From: Duodenibacillus massiliensis
GTDB lineage: Bacteria; Pseudomonadota; Gammaproteobacteria; Burkholderiales; Burkholderiaceae_F
Assembly: GCF_900128485.1 (NCBI RefSeq)
Contig: NZ_LT635861.1
Coordinates: 478,542-542,541, forward strand
Reading direction: 5' to 3'
DNA: 64,000 bases
Shown: piece by piece, positions 6,410 to 15,363 of the stretch
Layout: each line of letters opens with the position of its first letter
Position numbering within the stretch: position 1 is the first letter of the stretch
The notes under the pieces: generated by a model
Told to the model about the DNA's origin: nothing
The model's input: only the letters and a program-made list of their open reading frames with translations
Databases searched by the model: none
Translations under genes and position numbers: made by a program

Positions 6410-8029
6410 ATGAAATCGCGCACCCCGTCCTTTGTCATCGAGCTGGGCCTGAAAACTGGAGAGGATCAGGAAAGTGCACTGGAGACCTACTTCTCCGATG
6501 CACGCCAGCTCTTCAATGCTGTTCTCGGAACGGCAAAGAAACGCGTGCGCGCCATGAAAAGCACTGAAGCATGGAAGCTGACGGCCGCGATGCCCAAGGG
6601 CAAAGACCGCAACAAGCGGTTTAAGGAAATTCAGAAGGCCGCCCGCCTTTCCGAGTATGCCCTGCATGATGTCGTGAAAGAGCACCGTGCCAAGGGCGGC
6701 TTTACAAAGCGCATTGGCATCAACGAAGCGCAGAAAATTGCCACACGTGTCTGGCAGGGCATTGAGCGCTGGCTGCTTCATCAGGGCGGTCAGCCGCGGT
6801 TTAAGAGTGCTAAACGGGGCTTGCACAGCGTTGAGGGAAAATCAAACAAAACAGGGTTGCGTTGGAAGGCTAAGACGTGGACGCTCGAGGTTCTGGATCT
6901 GGTGATAAAGGCTGAAGCGCCGGATGCCTGGCAGAAAGAAGCTCTTCTTTCAGCAACAGATCAGTCCGGCTTTAAGCGTGTCAAATACTGCCGTCTTCTC
7001 TGGCGGATGATCCGCGGCCGTATGCGCTACTTTGTTCAGCTCATTGTCGAAGGCGTACCGCCCGTCAAGCACGTTTATGCTCCCAAGGATCTCAAGGTGG
7101 CTGTTGACCCGGGCCTGAGGACCATGACTTTTTACAGCCCCGAGTGGCAGCAGAAGATTTTGGTGAGCGCGGGCACTGTCTCTCAGGAAAAGGAGATTGC
7201 GCGTCTTTTACGTGCCATGGACCGCTCCCGCAGAGACACGAATCGGGAGTGCTACAACGCGGACGGCACCGTTAAAGCCGCTGGAAAAAAGATTGTCTGG
7301 AAGGAATCCAAGACCTATAAGGCAACAAAGGCAAAACTTGCGGATCTGTACCGCCGCCAGGCGGAAACCCGCCGTTGCCTGCACGGCGAAGTGATTAACC
7401 AGGTGTTCGGCAGGGCCGGCACCGTCATTGTGGAGAAGAACTCATACAAAGCATTTCAGAGAGCCGGATACGGCAAGAGTTTGGGCAAAAGCGGTATTGC
7501 AGGATTGATAACCCGGATGACAAGTAAGGCTGAAAGCGCCGGCTGTTGTGTGGTGAAAGTCAGTCCCCGGAAACTGCGCCCGAGTCAGCACGATCCCGAA
7601 ACGGGAACGTACCGTAAGAAAGCTCTTTGGGAGAGAAGTCATCCGTTGGGAGATACGGACTGGTACATGGACCACGACCTTGCGGCCGCCATGAACCTGT
7701 ATTTTGCGGATCCCGCCACTGACAGTTACGATCTGAAGGCTGAGCAATCAGCGCTTGCGAGGCTCAAACAAGTCTCAGGGAACGCCGGATCGATAGTGCA
7801 GTACAAACCAGCGAATCGGCAAGACGAAGCAGTCCTTCGCTGGAACCGACGGATCGAGCTGATGAAGCCCGTACCCGTAGAGCGGTTGCGTTTTAAAAGT
7901 TCCTGTGGTGCAGGGGACGCCCGGGCAGACAAGGCCTCAAAAACCTTGCCTGTTGCGGGAAAGCCTGCACTGTGTCAGGAAACCCCGCGCTTTCAAGCGC
8001 GTGGGTTGTTTAGGGTGCGTTTTTCTTAA
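6410..8029 (+). CDS. tnpB: TnpB-family RNA-guided nuclease, zinc-ribbon-less variant
   Basis: A 539-residue TnpB/OrfB-family protein. The three RuvC acidic residues are visible: Asp233 (VAVDPGLRT), Glu342 (TVIVEKNSYKAF) and Asp423 (MDHDLAAAMNL, aligning with the usual DRDxNAA). Between motifs II and III, where TnpB normally carries a CxxC...CxxC zinc ribbon, this protein reads SQHDPETGTY ... LWERSHPLGD and has no cysteine. The N-terminal part (residues 1-225) is the WED/REC-like RNA-binding region. The last 80 or so residues overlap the putative omega-RNA, and the frame runs 16 bp past the element end, so the final residues come from flanking DNA. It is longer than typical TnpB (about 400 residues). 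Nuclease activity is plausible because all RuvC acids are kept, but is untested. Confidence 0.85.
   Translation: MKSRTPSFVIELGLKTGEDQESALETYFSDARQLFNAVLGTAKKRVRAMKSTEAWKLTAAMPKGKDRNKRFKEIQKAARLSEYALHDVVKEHRAKGGFTKRIGINEAQKIATRVWQGIERWLLHQGGQPRFKSAKRGLHSVEGKSNKTGLRWKAKTWTLEVLDLVIKAEAPDAWQKEALLSATDQSGFKRVKYCRLLWRMIRGRMRYFVQLIVEGVPPVKHVYAPKDLKVAVDPGLRTMTFYSPEWQQKILVSAGTVSQEKEIARLLRAMDRSRRDTNRECYNADGTVKAAGKKIVWKESKTYKATKAKLADLYRRQAETRRCLHGEVINQVFGRAGTVIVEKNSYKAFQRAGYGKSLGKSGIAGLITRMTSKAESAGCCVVKVSPRKLRPSQHDPETGTYRKKALWERSHPLGDTDWYMDHDLAAAMNLYFADPATDSYDLKAEQSALARLKQVSGNAGSIVQYKPANRQDEAVLRWNRRIELMKPVPVERLRFKSSCGAGDARADKASKTLPVAGKPALCQETPRFQARGLFRVRFS
7869..8013 (+). ncRNA. Putative TnpB omega-RNA (reRNA) scaffold, copy 2
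   Basis: This segment overlaps the 3' end of the intact tnpB, the standard location for TnpB guide RNAs. It is conserved with 1734-1877 and 45118-45260. One extra T interrupts the terminal hairpin here (GCGCGTGGG instead of GCGCGGG). The would-be guide begins GGTGCGTTTTTC immediately outside the element. Confidence 0.6.
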
Positions 8030-8068
8030 TTTGCGCTAAGCTCCTGCCGTGTATTCGCGGCAGGCAGT

Positions 8069-8968
8069 ATGCAGACTTCTTCTCGACTTGTTGGTTTTAC
8101 CGGAGCACTGACGGCGTATCTGTGCTGGGGATTTATGCCCGTGTATTGGCGGCTTCTTTCAGAGGCCGCAAGCTGGGAAGTGATTGCCCACCGCCTCATT
8201 TGGTCGCCGCTGGTGATCCTTGCATTACTCCTTCTGCGCGGAAAATTTTCCGGCATCGCGGCATCCGTGCGGCTCCTGGCACGGGAGCACCGGCAGCTCT
8301 TCTTTCTTTTTTGCGCGGCAGGTTTTGCGGCACTCAATTGGTGGATTAACGTCGTGGCGGTGCAGCAGGCCCGTGTTGTCGAACTCGGGATCGGGATGTT
8401 TCTGACGCCTCTGATGTCAATCTGTTTCGGTGTGGTGCTTTTTCGGGAAACACTGGGAAAACTCAAGGCCTGGGGCGTTGCGGCAGCAGGTATCGGCATT
8501 GCGGTGCTCATCGCCGGCTACGGCACGTTCCCGTGGATAGCTTTGGGCGTGTCTTCAACCTGGGCCGTCTACGGAGTTTTTAAGCGTGTGCTCACCTTGG
8601 ATCCCTGGATCAGCAACATGCTCGAAGCCTGCCTTCTGGTGCCTGCGGCGGTGATTTATGTCCTTTGGCTGAACCAAACCGGCGCCGGCCACTTTCTGGC
8701 GGGAAATGAGGTTCTCGCGCTTGCCTTAATCGGTACGGGTTTTGTGACGTCGGTCCCGATGATTGCCTTTGCTTACGCCGTGCAGAATCTTCCGATGACG
8801 GTCTTCGGGTTTTGCCAGTACTTAAACCCGATCCTGACAATGACCGTGGGGCTGGTGATTTTCGGTGAGCCCTTTAACGACGCATTTGCCGTGCCGCTTG
8901 CGCTGGTCCTCGCGGCCGTTGCGTGCTTTGCAGTGTCGGAAATCCGGGCGGCAAAAAGCTCGAAATGA
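8069..8968 (+). CDS. rarD: RarD-type EamA permease
   Basis: A 299-residue inner-membrane protein with about ten hydrophobic helices and two tandem EamA repeats. The opening GALTAYLCWGFMPVYWR and the internal TPLMSICFGVVLFRE and QYLNPILT segments are characteristic of RarD, whose transported substrate is uncertain (chloramphenicol sensitivity protein in Pseudomonas). ATG at 8069 is chosen because the protein then begins just before the first helix. It lies 56 bp after TnpB element copy 2, so its promoter region has probably been altered by that insertion, including possible transcription from the element. Confidence 0.85.
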   Translation: MQTSSRLVGFTGALTAYLCWGFMPVYWRLLSEAASWEVIAHRLIWSPLVILALLLLRGKFSGIAASVRLLAREHRQLFFLFCAAGFAALNWWINVVAVQQARVVELGIGMFLTPLMSICFGVVLFRETLGKLKAWGVAAAGIGIAVLIAGYGTFPWIALGVSSTWAVYGVFKRVLTLDPWISNMLEACLLVPAAVIYVLWLNQTGAGHFLAGNEVLALALIGTGFVTSVPMIAFAYAVQNLPMTVFGFCQYLNPILTMTVGLVIFGEPFNDAFAVPLALVLAAVACFAVSEIRAAKSSK

Positions 8969-9013
8969 CAGGCAACAAAAAAGCCGCTCATGCGCGGCAA
9001 TTATTGCCTGAAA

Positions 9014-9089
9014 TGGCGTCCCCATGGGGATTCGAACCCCAGTTCTAACCGTGAGAGGGTCATGTCCTAGGCCTCTAGACGATGGGGAC
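9014..9089 (-). tRNA. tRNA-Glu (anticodon CTC)
   Basis: The minus strand folds into a 76-nt cloverleaf with encoded CCA: acceptor GUCCCCA / UGGGGAC, T-arm GGGGUUCGAAUCCCC, and an anticodon loop CUCUCAC that gives anticodon CUC. The GUCUAGAGGCC D-arm is typical of bacterial tRNA-Glu. It stands alone between rarD and the RlmL-type gene. Confidence 0.93.
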
Positions 9090-9150
9090 ATCGAGGCGTT
9101 TGAAGGGCGCAATTCTATCAATCCGGGCTGACTCCTGCAAGTCGCGAAAA

Positions 9151-9177
9151 AAGCCCGGAGCGGTCGGATCCGGGCTT
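9151..9177 (-). terminator. Terminator of the rlmL-type gene
   Basis: A stem AAGCCCGGA / TCCGGGCTT, preceded on the plus strand by an A-run that becomes a T-run on the minus strand, lies just beyond the stop of the minus-strand methyltransferase gene. Confidence 0.75.
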
Positions 9178-9196
9178 TTCAAAGCTGACAGAGGCT

Positions 9197-10366
9197 TCAG
9201 GCCTTGCGGTAACTGCCGGCGACGAGATCAAACCGGAAGAAGCGGCATTCCAAGGGGCCGTTATAAAGCGGCACTTTCCGGGATTCGGAAAGCCGCATCT
9301 GACGCGGCAGCTGCCTGTCGCTGGTTAAAAGCCACGCAGTCCACCCGGCAAAGTTGTGCTTTAAGTTGTCCGAGACGTCCTTCATCATGGCGGCAACCGA
9401 TGCGCTCTTGGGGTTGGACTGTTCGCCGTACGGAGGATTGGCAATCACCAGACCGTGATCCGCGCACGGAGTCACGGCGCGGGCATCGCACTGCGTAAAG
9501 GTAAGCCGCCCGTCTTCGAGCATGGCGGCAAGGCCCGCGCGCTCTGCGTTTTCACGGGCCTTTCCGACCACAATCGTTGAAATGTCGCTGGCGGCAATTT
9601 TGACAGTCGCGTGACGGTTGACGGCCGCCTTGGCGTCGTCCTTGAGTTCCTGCCAGGCGTCCTTATCAAAGTTCACCCAGTTTTCAAAAAGGAAACGGCG
9701 GTTCAGACCTGGGGCCGTGTTGGTTGCCGTGAGAGCGGCTTCAATCGCAACAGTGCCCGAGCCGCAGAAGGGATCGGTTAACGGCATCTCAGGCGTCCAG
9801 CCCGCGATTTTCAGCAGCCCCGCAGCCATGTTTTCCTTTAAGGGGGCTTCGCCCTTATCACGCCGCCAGCCGCGCTTAAAGAGCGCCTCGCCGCACAAAT
9901 CGAGATAAAAGATGCAGTAGCGCTCGCTCACGTAGGCAAAGACGCGGATGTCGGGCGTGACGCGTTCCACGTCGGGTCTGCGGTTAAAGAAGTGCACAAA
10001 CCGGTCGCAGATGCCGTCCTTGATGCGTAAAAGCGTGAAGTCGAGCGACGTGAGGGGACTGCGGCGGGCGTTCACATCCACGCGGAAGGTCTGATCCGCC
10101 GTAAACCAGTTTTCCCACTTGGTGCGGCACGCGAAGTTGTAGATGTCTTCTTCGTCGCGGTAGTCGGAAACACCGAGACGCATCAGAATGCGGCTTGCGA
10201 TGCGGGACGTGAGGCAGGCGCGCATCGCGCAGACCATATCAGCCTCAAAGACAATGCCGCCGCGCTCGAGTTTGAGGTTTGTGCCGCCGGCATCTTTGAG
10301 TTCTTCTGCAAGATACTCTTCAAGCCCCAGGGGACAGACGGCGTAAAAAGACAGTGGTTTTGCCAT
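9197..10366 (-). CDS. rlmL: THUMP-domain 23S rRNA guanine-N2 methyltransferase (RlmL-like)
   Basis: A 389-residue SAM-dependent RNA methyltransferase. An N-terminal THUMP RNA-binding domain covers about residues 50-160. The Rossmann fold carries DPFCGSGT (198-205) for SAM and the catalytic NPPYGE (310-315) of N2-guanine methyltransferases. It corresponds to the N-terminal half of E. coli RlmKL (m2G2445); the RlmK half is absent, as is usual in beta-proteobacteria. It is the last gene of a minus-strand run lptE-holA-proA-rlmL and ends before a clear terminator. Confidence 0.85.
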   Translation of the reverse strand: MAKPLSFYAVCPLGLEEYLAEELKDAGGTNLKLERGGIVFEADMVCAMRACLTSRIASRILMRLGVSDYRDEEDIYNFACRTKWENWFTADQTFRVDVNARRSPLTSLDFTLLRIKDGICDRFVHFFNRRPDVERVTPDIRVFAYVSERYCIFYLDLCGEALFKRGWRRDKGEAPLKENMAAGLLKIAGWTPEMPLTDPFCGSGTVAIEAALTATNTAPGLNRRFLFENWVNFDKDAWQELKDDAKAAVNRHATVKIAASDISTIVVGKARENAERAGLAAMLEDGRLTFTQCDARAVTPCADHGLVIANPPYGEQSNPKSASVAAMMKDVSDNLKHNFAGWTAWLLTSDRQLPRQMRLSESRKVPLYNGPLECRFFRFDLVAGSYRKA

Positions 10367-10381
10367 AACAATACCTTTCGT

Positions 10382-11659
10382 TTAACGGCGGCACTCGCCG
10401 TGCCCGTAAACAACATATTTAAGACTTGTAAGGCCCTCAAGCCCCACGGGGCCGCGGGCATGAAGTTTTCCGGTGCTGATTCCGATTTCGGCGCCAAGCC
10501 CGTAAACGTAGCCGTCCGCAAGGCGCGTGGAGCAGTTCACCATGACGCTGCCGGAATCGACTTCCCGCAGAAAACGTTCTGCGGTCATGTGGTTTGTGGT
10601 GATGATCGCATCGGTGTGGTGTGAGCCGTGCGTTTCGATGTGGCTCACGGCTGCTTCGAAAGAAGGCACGACCGCAATTGAAATAATCGGGGCGTTGTAT
10701 TCGGTGTCCCAGTCGTCTTCAGTTGCTTTTTTAACGGTAAAACCGGCCTGGGTGAGAATTTCATAAGACGGATTGTCGCAGCGCATCTCAACGTCCTTTT
10801 CCTGCCAGATGCGGGCAATGCGCGGCAGAAACACCGCTGCCTGCTTTTCATGCACTAAAAGCGTTTCCATGGCGTTACAGGGCGAGTAGCGCTGCGTCTT
10901 GGCGTTGTCGCACACCGTGAGCGCCAAGTCAGTATCGGCTTCTGCGTCCACATAGGTGTGGCAGATGCCGTCCAGGTGCCGGATCATCGGCACACGGGCT
11001 TCGGCTTCAAGTCGGGCAATGAGAGACTTACCGCCCCTCGGAATAATGACGTCAACGTACTTCACCGCCTTGATGAGTTCACCCACAAAGGCACGGTCCG
11101 TGGTGGGCGCAACCTGCACGCTGTCGGGATTGAGTTTCACGGCGGAAAGCGCCTCAGCAATAAGTCCGGCAAGGACTTTGTTGGTTTCAAAGGCTTCCGA
11201 GCCCCCGCGCAAAATGACGGCGTTGCCGGCCTTTAAGGCAAGGGCCGCTGCGTCCACCGTCACGTTGGGGCGCGCTTCATAAATGATTCCCACAACACCC
11301 AAAGGAACGCGCATGCGGCCCACGCCGATGCCGCTTTCCTGAGGCTTCACGCTTTCGATGGTGCCTGCTGGATCGGCAAGGGAGGCAATCTGCCGGCAGC
11401 CGTCCGCCATCGTCTCAAGCACTTTCTCCGTGATCGTGAGACGGTCAACAAAGGGCGCGGGAAGGCCGGCAGCCCCGGCGCGTTTCACATCAAGGGCGTT
11501 TGCGGCAAAAATGCGGTCTTTGTGTTCCGTGAGCGCCAGAGCAAGAAGCTTCAGAGCTTCGTTTTTCTGCGCCGTGGCGGCACGCGCCATGTCGCGCGAG
11601 GCGGCCCTCGCCTTGCGGCCGATCGTTTCCATCAGTTCACGGGGATCAAGTTCGCTCAT
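10382..11659 (-). CDS. proA: Glutamate-5-semialdehyde dehydrogenase (gamma-glutamyl phosphate reductase)
   Basis: A 425-residue member of the aldehyde dehydrogenase superfamily that reduces gamma-glutamyl phosphate with NADPH, the second step of proline synthesis. Diagnostic segments are [29 protein letters not shown] and the catalytic-Cys region [11 protein letters not shown]. Length is normal. It lies 18 bp downstream of holA and 15 bp upstream of the rlmL-type gene, consistent with one operon. proB is not nearby. Confidence 0.95.
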   Translation of the reverse strand: MSELDPRELMETIGRKARAASRDMARAATAQKNEALKLLALALTEHKDRIFAANALDVKRAGAAGLPAPFVDRLTITEKVLETMADGCRQIASLADPAGTIESVKPQESGIGVGRMRVPLGVVGIIYEARPNVTVDAAALALKAGNAVILRGGSEAFETNKVLAGLIAEALSAVKLNPDSVQVAPTTDRAFVGELIKAVKYVDVIIPRGGKSLIARLEAEARVPMIRHLDGICHTYVDAEADTDLALTVCDNAKTQRYSPCNAMETLLVHEKQAAVFLPRIARIWQEKDVEMRCDNPSYEILTQAGFTVKKATEDDWDTEYNAPIISIAVVPSFEAAVSHIETHGSHHTDAIITTNHMTAERFLREVDSGSVMVNCSTRLADGYVYGLGAEIGISTGKLHARGPVGLEGLTSLKYVVYGHGECRR

Positions 11660-11677
11660 GGCAGATCCTCAAAAAAA

Positions 11678-12688
11678 TTAATGTGCAAGAAAGGCGGCAA
11701 GTGACGCGAGTTCGAGCCACACATCGCTGTCGCGGTCTTTGACTTTAAGGCCCTTGCCAAGCCGGTCAAGATCCGCGCAAAGCGTGAGCGCGGCTTCAAG
11801 ACGCCGGGCATTGTTGCGGTTGACGACACTTTGAATACGCGCGGTTTTGTCAAATCCCCTGACACCTGCGTGCATCATGGCGTCACGGACATTTTCGCCC
11901 TGATCCATGTAGGTGCGGGTTAAAAGCGCTGCGCGGGTTTCATCCGTAAACTGCCAGACAATGGCGGGCATGGCCTCTCCCTCGGCCTTGAGGTTTTCGA
12001 CGATTCTCAAGGCCTTGGCGGCGTCACCCGTGAAGGTCGCGGAAATCAGATTTTCAATGTCAAAACGCGCCACGTCGCCCACCGCACGTTCAATCATTTC
12101 GGCGGTAATACGCGTGCCCTTGGGGTATTGGTACGCGAGTTTGAGAACTTCCTGCGCCGCCGCAAGAAGGTTTCCTTCACAGCGCTCGGTCAGAAGGTTC
12201 ACGGCGTCGCCGTCGGCACTTAATTCGTGCCGCGCAAGGCGCTCACGAAACCACAGGGGCAACTCTTTCACGGTCACCGCAGCGCAGTCCACAACCTGTG
12301 CGGCCGCTGAGAGCTTTTTGTACCAGGCGAGTTTTTTCACCGTCCAGTCCGAGGGCATCGAGACGATGACGATGGTGTCTTCAAGGGGGGCGGACGCAAG
12401 GACCGTGAGCGCTTCAGCGCCTTTTGTACCCACCCGGAAGGAGGCAAGCCTCAGCTCCACAATGCGCTTTTCGGCAAAAAGGCTCATCGAGGTGCAGGCT
12501 TCGCGCACCTGAGACCAGTCCCAGTTGGCCTGGCCGTTCAAAATCTGCCGCTCGCCGTAGCCCGCTTTTATGGCGGCCGCGCGGATCACGTCCGCGGCCT
12601 CGATCATCAAAAGCGGCTCTTCTCCGGTGACAAGCCACAGTTTTGCGGGCTCCCCCGTGAGTTTTCCGGCCAGTTCCTTAAAGCGCAT
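11678..12688 (-). CDS. holA: DNA polymerase III delta subunit
   Basis: The 336-residue clamp-loader subunit that opens the beta ring. It has the N-terminal Pol III delta domain (LWLVTGEEPLLMIEAADVIR) and the C-terminal helical collar domain. Length is normal. It starts 5 bp after lptE, the usual lptE-holA pairing in beta- and gamma-proteobacteria. leuS, which normally precedes lptE, is instead 7 kb away at 20316-22955. Confidence 0.93.
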   Translation of the reverse strand: MRFKELAGKLTGEPAKLWLVTGEEPLLMIEAADVIRAAAIKAGYGERQILNGQANWDWSQVREACTSMSLFAEKRIVELRLASFRVGTKGAEALTVLASAPLEDTIVIVSMPSDWTVKKLAWYKKLSAAAQVVDCAAVTVKELPLWFRERLARHELSADGDAVNLLTERCEGNLLAAAQEVLKLAYQYPKGTRITAEMIERAVGDVARFDIENLISATFTGDAAKALRIVENLKAEGEAMPAIVWQFTDETRAALLTRTYMDQGENVRDAMMHAGVRGFDKTARIQSVVNRNNARRLEAALTLCADLDRLGKGLKVKDRDSDVWLELASLAAFLAH

Positions 12689-12693
12689 GGTGT

Positions 12694-13206
12694 TTATGAG
12701 GCCTCGGGAGCGGCCGCAGGTTTGGCGGCTTCAATGCGCCGCAGAATGAGGCTTACGAGATCGGACTGCATCTCGGCAAATAAGAGCGCTTCTTCGTTCT
12801 GGCGGCTTAAGTATTCGCGCTCACTGTAGGTGACGGTCCGGGAGGTCGTCAGCGTAGTTTCCGGCACAAAGTCGCGTCCGTCGGGCGTGGTGATCCTAAA
12901 GGTCATCGTGAGCGTGAGCTCATTTTCGGCAACGTCACCCCGAAAGTTAAGCGAGAGAATGTCGCGGGACTGTGTTTTATTGACAAGCGTAAAGACGGCA
13001 TCGGCTCCTTGGGCTGAGTCCGTCAGGGTTACGCAGCTCCCCGCCTTAAGCTGTCGGGCGAGTTCCGCGTAAAGCGGCGTGTTGCGTTCAAGCGCAATGT
13101 AAAGCGTGTCAAAGGGCGCATCAAAGCGCCCCTTCATCCGGAATCCGCAGCCCGCGGCAGGAAGGGCAATCAAGGTTGCTAAAAGAGTACGGCGGGAAAC
13201 GGTCAT
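12694..13206 (-). CDS. lptE: LPS-assembly lipoprotein LptE
   Basis: A 170-residue outer-membrane lipoprotein that plugs LptD and helps insert lipopolysaccharide. The signal peptide ends in the lipobox LPAAGC with acylated Cys20; the mature start GFRMKGRF is the conserved LptE opening. The family is poorly conserved in sequence, so the position directly upstream of holA strengthens the call. Its own upstream neighbour is now the divergent mob/moe operon and not leuS. Confidence 0.88.
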   Translation of the reverse strand: MTVSRRTLLATLIALPAAGCGFRMKGRFDAPFDTLYIALERNTPLYAELARQLKAGSCVTLTDSAQGADAVFTLVNKTQSRDILSLNFRGDVAENELTLTMTFRITTPDGRDFVPETTLTTSRTVTYSEREYLSRQNEEALLFAEMQSDLVSLILRRIEAAKPAAAPEAS

Positions 13207-13316
13207 AACGCGAGTCAGGGCCCATCAACGGACGGGCCCGGTGAAGTGGTATCCGGATCCTTTATTATAGGGGGAGGCACCGCGCCTCTGCGGTAAACTG
13301 TTGCGGCTATCGGGTG

Positions 13317-13340
13317 TTTTCGGACGGGTTTTCGGACGGC
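13317..13340. repeat. Tandem 12-bp duplication in the mobB leader
   Basis: TTTTCGGACGGG is followed directly by TTTTCGGACGGC, upstream of the mobB start. The 11-mer TTTTCGGACGG also occurs once in the IscB omega-RNA region at 17997-18007. No function is evident. Confidence 0.5.
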
Positions 13341-13391
13341 ATGAAAAGAGGACCGCCGCAGCACACTCCAACCTCCATGAGGAACCACACT

Positions 13392-13901
13392 ATGTTTGCC
13401 GTAGGATTTATCGGACAGTCAGGAACCGGCAAGACCACACTGATGGAAAAAGTGGTGGCGCGGCTCGTAAGCCGCGGGCGCCGCGTCTCCGCCGTTAAAA
13501 GCACGCATCACGACACCGACATTGACCAGCCGGGCAAAGACAGCTGGCGCTTTCGCAAGGCCGGTGCGAACGAAGTAATTCTCGCAGGCAAAGACCGCTG
13601 GGCTCTGATGAAGGAGACCCCCGAGGCTGAGGTGCCGCTTTCAGAACTGTTAAAGCGCCTTGAGCCCGCCGACATCGTGATGGTGGAGGGGTTTAAGGCG
13701 GACGCTTCGATCCCGCGGATTCTTGTCTGGCGCAATCGCCCGGAGGCTGAGCCTTTTGCGCTCGAAGAAGGGGTGGTCGCGGTCGCAACCGACGACGAAA
13801 CGCTGGTGCTCCCCGAAGGCATCACGCGGCTTGACATCAACAGCCCCGGCGCTGTTGCCAACTTCATCATTACCTTAAAGGCCGACAGTGATCACGTATA
13901 A
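13392..13901 (+). CDS. mobB: Molybdopterin-guanine dinucleotide biosynthesis adapter protein MobB
   Basis: A 170-residue P-loop GTPase (GQSGTGKTT at residues 8-16) that assists MobA in making molybdopterin guanine dinucleotide. The KSTHHD motif near residue 37 and VMVEGFK near 99 are typical. The ATG at 13392 is chosen over the longer frame from 13314, because family members start directly before the P-loop and GAGGAA lies upstream. It overlaps moeA by 14 bp and opens the operon mobB-moeA-moaD-moaE. mobA is not in the window. Confidence 0.9.
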   Translation: MFAVGFIGQSGTGKTTLMEKVVARLVSRGRRVSAVKSTHHDTDIDQPGKDSWRFRKAGANEVILAGKDRWALMKETPEAEVPLSELLKRLEPADIVMVEGFKADASIPRILVWRNRPEAEPFALEEGVVAVATDDETLVLPEGITRLDINSPGAVANFIITLKADSDHV

Positions 13902-15093
13902 GGAAGCGCTGCAGGAATTTATTGCGGCTGCAAAACCCAAAAAAGAGACTGAGACCATTCCGACGCTCTACGGTGAAGGCAGGATTCTCGCAGAAGACGT
14001 TGTGAGCACCATCTGCGTGCCGCCCTGGGATAACTCCCAGATGGACGGTTATGCGCTGCGTGCCGCCGACATTGCAGCTGCGTCAGAAGGTGCTCCCGTG
14101 CGTCTTTCCGTCTCCCAGCGCATCGCCGCGGGCACGACCGGCACGGAACTCGCGCCCGGAACCTGCGCACGGATTTTCACCGGGGCTCCGATGCCCGCGG
14201 GCGCAGACTGTGTGGTGCCGCAGGAAGACGTCACGGCTGAGTCCGGGATCGTCGTCTTTACGCGCCCCGCGCCGGCAGGCGCGTGGGTCCGCAAAAAAGC
14301 CGGTGACGTGGATCAGGGGCAGACAGTGGCTCACGCGGGCGAGAAATTAACACCCGGCATTCTGGGGTTGATTGCCAGCGTGGGCGCGGCCTTCGTGACC
14401 GTGTATAAACCCCTTAAAGTCGCGGTCTTTTTCTCCGGCAGCGAACTTACGATGCCCGGTGAAGCGCTTCCTCCCGGCGGCATTTATAACTCCAACCGCT
14501 ACACGTTAAGGGCGCTCTTAAAGGGCCTTAACTGCGAGGTTTACGACCTTGCGGGCGTCACTGATTCCTTTGAAAAAACCAAGGAAGCCTTAAGTAAGGC
14601 CGCTGACACCGCCGATATCATCATCACCTCGGGCGGGATGAGCGTCGGCGAAGAAGACCACATCAAACCGGCCGTGAAGGCGCTCGGACGCATTGACATG
14701 TGGCGAGTGTCCTTAAAGCCGGGTAAGCCCGTGGCGCTCGGTGAAGTAAAGGGCGTGCCTTTTATCGGTTTGCCGGGCAACCCCGTTTCGGTCTTCGTGA
14801 CGTTTCTGATGCTTGCGCGTCCCTTTATCCTGCGCTGTCAGGGTATGAAGCACGTCGAGGCGCAGCCCCTTTCGGTGCGGGCTGACTTTGCCTGGACAAA
14901 GAAAGGCGACCGGCAGGAATTTGTGCGCGTGCGCCGTAACGCCAAGGGGGGGCTTGACCTTTACCCCACGCAGAATTCGCAGATTCTCACGAGTTGCGCC
15001 TGGGCTGACGGACTGGCCGATATTCCGGCTGGCACGAGCGTCGCCGAAGGGGACTTTGTGTCCTACTATCCGTTCCGCGATCTGTTTATTTAA
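13888..15093 (+). CDS. moeA: Molybdopterin molybdenumtransferase MoeA
   Basis: A 401-residue enzyme that inserts molybdate into adenylylated molybdopterin. Recognisable family segments are MDGYALRAADI, IFTGAPMPAGADCVV, SGGMSVGEEDHIK and GLPGNPVSV. The usual STGDEL motif reads FSGSELTMPGE here. The GTG start at 13888 lies inside mobB, showing translational coupling. Members of this family are needed by periplasmic molybdoreductases, in keeping with the anaerobic respiratory genes elsewhere in the window. Confidence 0.92.
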   Translation: MITYKEALQEFIAAAKPKKETETIPTLYGEGRILAEDVVSTICVPPWDNSQMDGYALRAADIAAASEGAPVRLSVSQRIAAGTTGTELAPGTCARIFTGAPMPAGADCVVPQEDVTAESGIVVFTRPAPAGAWVRKKAGDVDQGQTVAHAGEKLTPGILGLIASVGAAFVTVYKPLKVAVFFSGSELTMPGEALPPGGIYNSNRYTLRALLKGLNCEVYDLAGVTDSFEKTKEALSKAADTADIIITSGGMSVGEEDHIKPAVKALGRIDMWRVSLKPGKPVALGEVKGVPFIGLPGNPVSVFVTFLMLARPFILRCQGMKHVEAQPLSVRADFAWTKKGDRQEFVRVRRNAKGGLDLYPTQNSQILTSCAWADGLADIPAGTSVAEGDFVSYYPFRDLFI

Positions 15094-15104
15094 GAGAGAA
15101 AACC

Positions 15105-15362
15105 GTGCAGATTAAAGTGAAGTATTTCGCGCTTTTGCGTGAAGCATTAAACCGTGACGAAGAAACCGTTGAAGTTCCTGCAGATGTGAAAACGGCAGGG
15201 GAGCTGCGTGCCTGGCTTGCGGCCAACGATTCTGAACACAACGAGGCTTTTGCCACGGTTAAGCGCATCCGCGCGGCCGTAAACGGCACCATGGCCGGAG
15301 ACGATGCTGCGGTGGCCGAGGGCGATGAAGTTGCGTTTTTCCCGCCTGTGACCGGAGGTTAG
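15105..15362 (+). CDS. moaD: Molybdopterin synthase small subunit MoaD
   Basis: An 85-residue ubiquitin-fold sulphur carrier. It ends in the required Gly-Gly (PPVTGG), whose C-terminus is thiocarboxylated to donate sulphur to precursor Z. It begins 11 bp after moeA and is followed by moaE with a single base between the genes. Confidence 0.93.
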   Translation: MQIKVKYFALLREALNRDEETVEVPADVKTAGELRAWLAANDSEHNEAFATVKRIRAAVNGTMAGDDAAVAEGDEVAFFPPVTGG

Positions 15363-15363
15363 G

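Larger units (their letters stand above)
6281..8013 (+). mobile_element. IS605-family TnpB-only element, copy 2 (intact tnpB)
   Basis: A 1.73-kb element with the same ends as copy 1: a CAGAATTT hairpin end directly after CCGTCA and a right end at GTTGTTTAG after the terminal hairpin. It encodes a single full-length TnpB and no Y1 transposase. Lack of target duplication and a conserved 5' flanking motif agree with the IS200/IS605 mechanism, in which the flanking motif also serves as the TAM read by TnpB. It is inserted between the ygiW promoter region and rarD. Confidence 0.9.

Noticed and set aside
146-8013. A composite transposon carrying GntR, SDR and qseBC-ygiW between two TnpB elements
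   Set aside because: IS605-type elements do not normally mobilise as direct-repeat composites, both copies have independent CCGTCA insertion sites, and the genes between look like resident genes. Homologous recombination between the copies is still possible.
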